This document shows, one piece after another, positions 6,272-7,568 of a stretch of 7,568 bases of DNA; positions within the stretch are counted from its first letter, which is position 1; every line of letters begins with the position of its first letter. The position numbers and the translations under genes are program-made. The stretch covers positions 1 to 7,568 of the forward strand of contig PWNO01000119.1 in NCBI GenBank assembly GCA_003557765.1, read 5' to 3'. This DNA is from Bacteroidales bacterium. GTDB lineage: Bacteria > Bacteroidota > Bacteroidia > Bacteroidales > UBA7960. The notes under the pieces were generated by a model. It had not been told where the DNA came from and searched no databases. It worked only from the letters and a program-made list of their open reading frames with translations.

Positions 6272-6604
6272 ATGAGAGATTTTGATAGAACAGTAAAATA
6301 TCGGTTTAATAAATCGTTAGAGGAAGCAGAAATTTTTAATCTCCAACATAAGCTTAACGAAGTAGAAGGGATTGATTCATTTGAGATAACAGATAAAAGT
6401 ATCTTTATCGAATACCTGCCATTTAAACACTCTAAGGAATCATTAGAAGTAACATTACAAGCATTCGGTTATCCGGTCACAATTGAAAAAAAGAAAAGAA
6501 AAGGATTGTTTACACGCATTATAGATAATTTGGCAAAAAGTAATAAAGAATCATTTGGTAACAATAGATTGGATTGCCACGAATTAAAAACAAAAAAACA
6601 ATAA
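6272..6604 (+). CDS. Small HMA-like-fold protein with basic linker and 'FGNNRLDC' tail
   Basis: A 110-residue protein with no signal peptide or membrane segment. Seen: residues about 6-71 follow the beta-alpha-beta-beta-alpha-beta pattern of heavy-metal-associated domains, including 'VEGIDSFEI' (31-39) before the second/third strands and 'FGYPV' (65-69) at the end, but the metal-binding CxxC between the first strand and helix is absent. A basic stretch (KKKRKG, 73-78) and an amphipathic segment lead to 'SNKESFGNNRLDC' (90-102); C102 is the only cysteine. I recall similar small proteins ending in 'FGxxRLDC' near metal-resistance genes, but cannot name the family. A role in cytoplasmic metal handling is inferred from fold and context. 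The gene is far more AT-rich than the pump genes and has a canonical Shine-Dalgarno, which hints at separate ancestry. An A7 run at 6592-6598 lies just before the stop; a -1 shift there would extend the protein by 22 residues. Confidence 0.75.
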   Translation: MRDFDRTVKYRFNKSLEEAEIFNLQHKLNEVEGIDSFEITDKSIFIEYLPFKHSKESLEVTLQAFGYPVTIEKKKRKGLFTRIIDNLAKSNKESFGNNRLDCHELKTKKQ

Positions 6605-6715
6605 TTGCCTGCTCAAAATGCCAGTTACATGACTTTGCAGATTGCCTGGAAAATAAAGATAATTAAGTGAAAACGTAGTCATTGAGTCGCCAGGCCATTT
6701 TAAATGAAATACATT

Positions 6716-6727
6716 AATTGATCAATT
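6716..6727. promoter_or_regulatory. Perfect 12-bp palindrome upstream of the PII-like gene
   Basis: AATTGATCAATT is fully self-complementary and ends 21 bases before the ATG of the PII-like gene. The position would suit an operator for a dimeric regulator, but in AT-rich DNA such a palindrome can arise by chance, and no regulator gene is in the window. The rest of the 6605-6748 gap shows no clear promoter. Confidence 0.25.
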
Positions 6728-6748
6728 GTTGAACTAAAATTAAATGTC

Positions 6749-7087
6749 ATGAAATTAATTAAAGCATATATAAGGCACAGAAAAACAGAGGAAGTGTACA
6801 AAGGCTTAAAGCAGGCTGGTTATTGCTGCATGACTTTTGTGGAATGCGAAGGCACCGGGCACTATTCTGATCACGAAAAAGAACACATCAGTGAAAAATA
6901 TCCATTGGCTGCCTACAGGGTAGTCAAACTGGAATTAGTGGTTACGGGCGAGCATGTAAAACAAGTAGTTGATATTATTCGTAAAAATGGACGTACTGGT
7001 CACAGTGGTGATGGCATTATTGTCATTTCTCCGGTGGAGGAGGTTTATAAAGTTCGTAGCGATGATTCAGGTATTCTTGTTCTTTAA
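6749..7087 (+). CDS. Divergent PII-family signalling protein (PII 'new group'-like, metal-efflux associated)
   Basis: Cytoplasmic PII-fold protein, expected to be a homotrimer that controls a partner through its T-loop. Seen: 112 residues that align without gaps to E. coli GlnB (from memory). Conserved are G35 and G37 at the T-loop base, 'K60-L-E-L-V-V' after it, T83, G84, the B-loop G87-D88-G89 and R103. Y51 falls at the uridylylation position but in a different setting (SEKYPLAAY). Residues used by classical PII for 2-oxoglutarate or ATP are changed: Q39 to Y, K58 to V, K90 to I, R101 to K. The T-loop has H38, H42 and H46 with D41, E43 and E45, and C26, C27 and C33 lie just before it, so metal sensing is a reasonable inference. 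A PII group linked to CusABC operons has been described, as I recall, and the context fits. The start is fixed by the match to GlnB. No Shine-Dalgarno; a terminator follows. Family sure, function inferred. Confidence 0.88.
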   Translation: MKLIKAYIRHRKTEEVYKGLKQAGYCCMTFVECEGTGHYSDHEKEHISEKYPLAAYRVVKLELVVTGEHVKQVVDIIRKNGRTGHSGDGIIVISPVEEVYKVRSDDSGILVL

Positions 7088-7110
7088 CAGCAAAAAATGA
7101 ATATATCAAT

Positions 7111-7146
7111 AAAAACATGGTCTGCAACCGCTGCATCATGTTTTTT
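7111..7146 (+). terminator. Intrinsic (possibly bidirectional) terminator after the PII-like gene
   Basis: AAAAACATG (7111-7119) pairs with CATGTTTTT (7137-7145), with an inner TGCA/TGCA pairing (7123-7126 with 7132-7135) around ACCGC, and is followed by a run of six T (7141-7146). It starts 23 bases after the PII-like stop and separates that gene from the lipoprotein gene. Confidence 0.7.
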
Positions 7147-7214
7147 AACCAAACATTTCAGGAGGCTAGGTTGAATTTGAGAAATTAAATTCGATATTTT
7201 TAAAATCAAAGTTT

Positions 7215-7568
7215 ATGAAACATTTAGTAAAATTTTCTGGAATAGCTATAGCATTATTGATTGTGTTTACAGCTTGCCAAAAACAAGAAACCAATGAGTC
7301 GAATGTTGAAGGTATTTATGAAGGCACCCTAACCGTTTTGCAAACAAAAGACAAAGAGGGGGCCGCAGAAAGTAAACCGGCTACTACCGAAATATCCATA
7401 ATTGGCAAAAACGAAATTCAGGTGCATTGTTATTCGGATGGTTTTGATACCACCTTTGTCTTGAATTATTACAATCACAACAACATTGCTTATGTATGTT
7501 ACTCAGGCGATGACTTTGAAGAAATCTACGGCCACATGCTTGATGATAGCCACATGGGAGGAGTGATG
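7215..7568 (+). CDS. Putative lipoprotein, N-terminal part (3' end cut by the window)
   Basis: An open frame of 118 codons runs to the window edge without a stop. Seen: a lipoprotein signal peptide (hydrophobic core about 4-19) with lipobox F-T-A-C, lipidated Cys at 21, then a polar linker and a 'GIYEGTLTV' strand (33-41), a region I do not recognise with two possible disulfide cysteines (C72, C95), and a distal stretch with His-Met pairs (H107-M108, H113-M114). The product is probably tethered in the periplasm or at the outer membrane. The His/Met pairs and the locus suggest soft-metal binding, which is inference; it does not show the Cys motif of NlpE. The ATG is the only plausible start, since an in-frame TAG lies upstream at 7167 and the signal peptide follows at once. 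No Shine-Dalgarno adjoins it. A terminator upstream suggests its own promoter. Lipoprotein call is firm; function unknown. Confidence 0.78.
   Translation, partial: MKHLVKFSGIAIALLIVFTACQKQETNESNVEGIYEGTLTVLQTKDKEGAAESKPATTEISIIGKNEIQVHCYSDGFDTTFVLNYYNHNNIAYVCYSGDDFEEIYGHMLDDSHMGGVM

Noticed and set aside
7160..7182. AGGAGG at 7160-7165 with a tiny TTG open frame as a leader-peptide gene
   Set aside because: The frame has only five codons (TTG at 7171 to TAA) and lies about 50 bases before the lipoprotein ATG; likely chance.
7171..7202. Bacteroidota-type promoter (TTG, then TATTTTTA) before the lipoprotein gene
   Set aside because: The -7 box matches TAnnTTTG in 7 of 8 positions at a plausible spacing, but it would leave only about 6 leader bases, and AT-rich DNA gives such matches easily.

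Overview
The window looks like chromosomal or island DNA from a member of the Bacteroidota. The evidence is indirect. The RND pump has large insertions that I associate with Bacteroidota CusA-like proteins. The adaptor ends in a DUF3347-like domain. Most genes lack a Shine-Dalgarno sequence and have A/T-rich leaders. The gaps carry many small palindromes. I cannot place it more finely.

All confident genes are on the plus strand and read as one heavy-metal (probably Cu(I)/Ag(I)) efflux locus. From left to right: the C-terminal ~784 residues of a CusA/CzcA-type RND pump, cut by the left edge (1-2355); an imperfect inverted repeat made of CTTTGCG units (2357-2436); a small cysteine-rich GDCCVxC protein (2472-2678); a TolC/CusC-type outer-membrane channel (2783-4063); a gap with four palindromes in nested inverted arrangement (4084-4259); a CusB-type periplasmic adaptor with three putative metal-binding modules (4275-6044); a gap with a dispersed CTTCGACAAGCTCAG-type repeat (about 6077-6191); a very AT-rich small gene with an HMA-like fold and the only canonical Shine-Dalgarno (6272-6604); a divergent PII-family protein (6749-7087); a good intrinsic terminator (7111-7146); and the 5' part of a lipoprotein gene cut by the right edge (7215-7568).

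The three pump parts should assemble into a tripartite inner-membrane/periplasm/outer-membrane exporter. The GDCCVxC and HMA-like proteins are candidate cytoplasmic metal handlers. The PII-like protein is a candidate cytoplasmic sensor or modulator. It aligns without gaps to classical 112-residue GlnB but has lost residues used for 2-oxoglutarate and ATP binding, and it carries a His-rich T-loop. A PII 'new group' associated with CusABC operons has been described, as I recall, and this gene fits that context. No dedicated transcriptional regulator (CusRS, CueR, ArsR or similar) is in the window.

The most interesting items are the PII-like protein, the nested palindromes with covarying stems, the split repeat at 6148-6191, and an A7 run at the end of the HMA-like gene where a -1 shift would add a 22-residue Cys-containing tail. 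No rRNA, tRNA, CRISPR array, transposase or integrase was seen.
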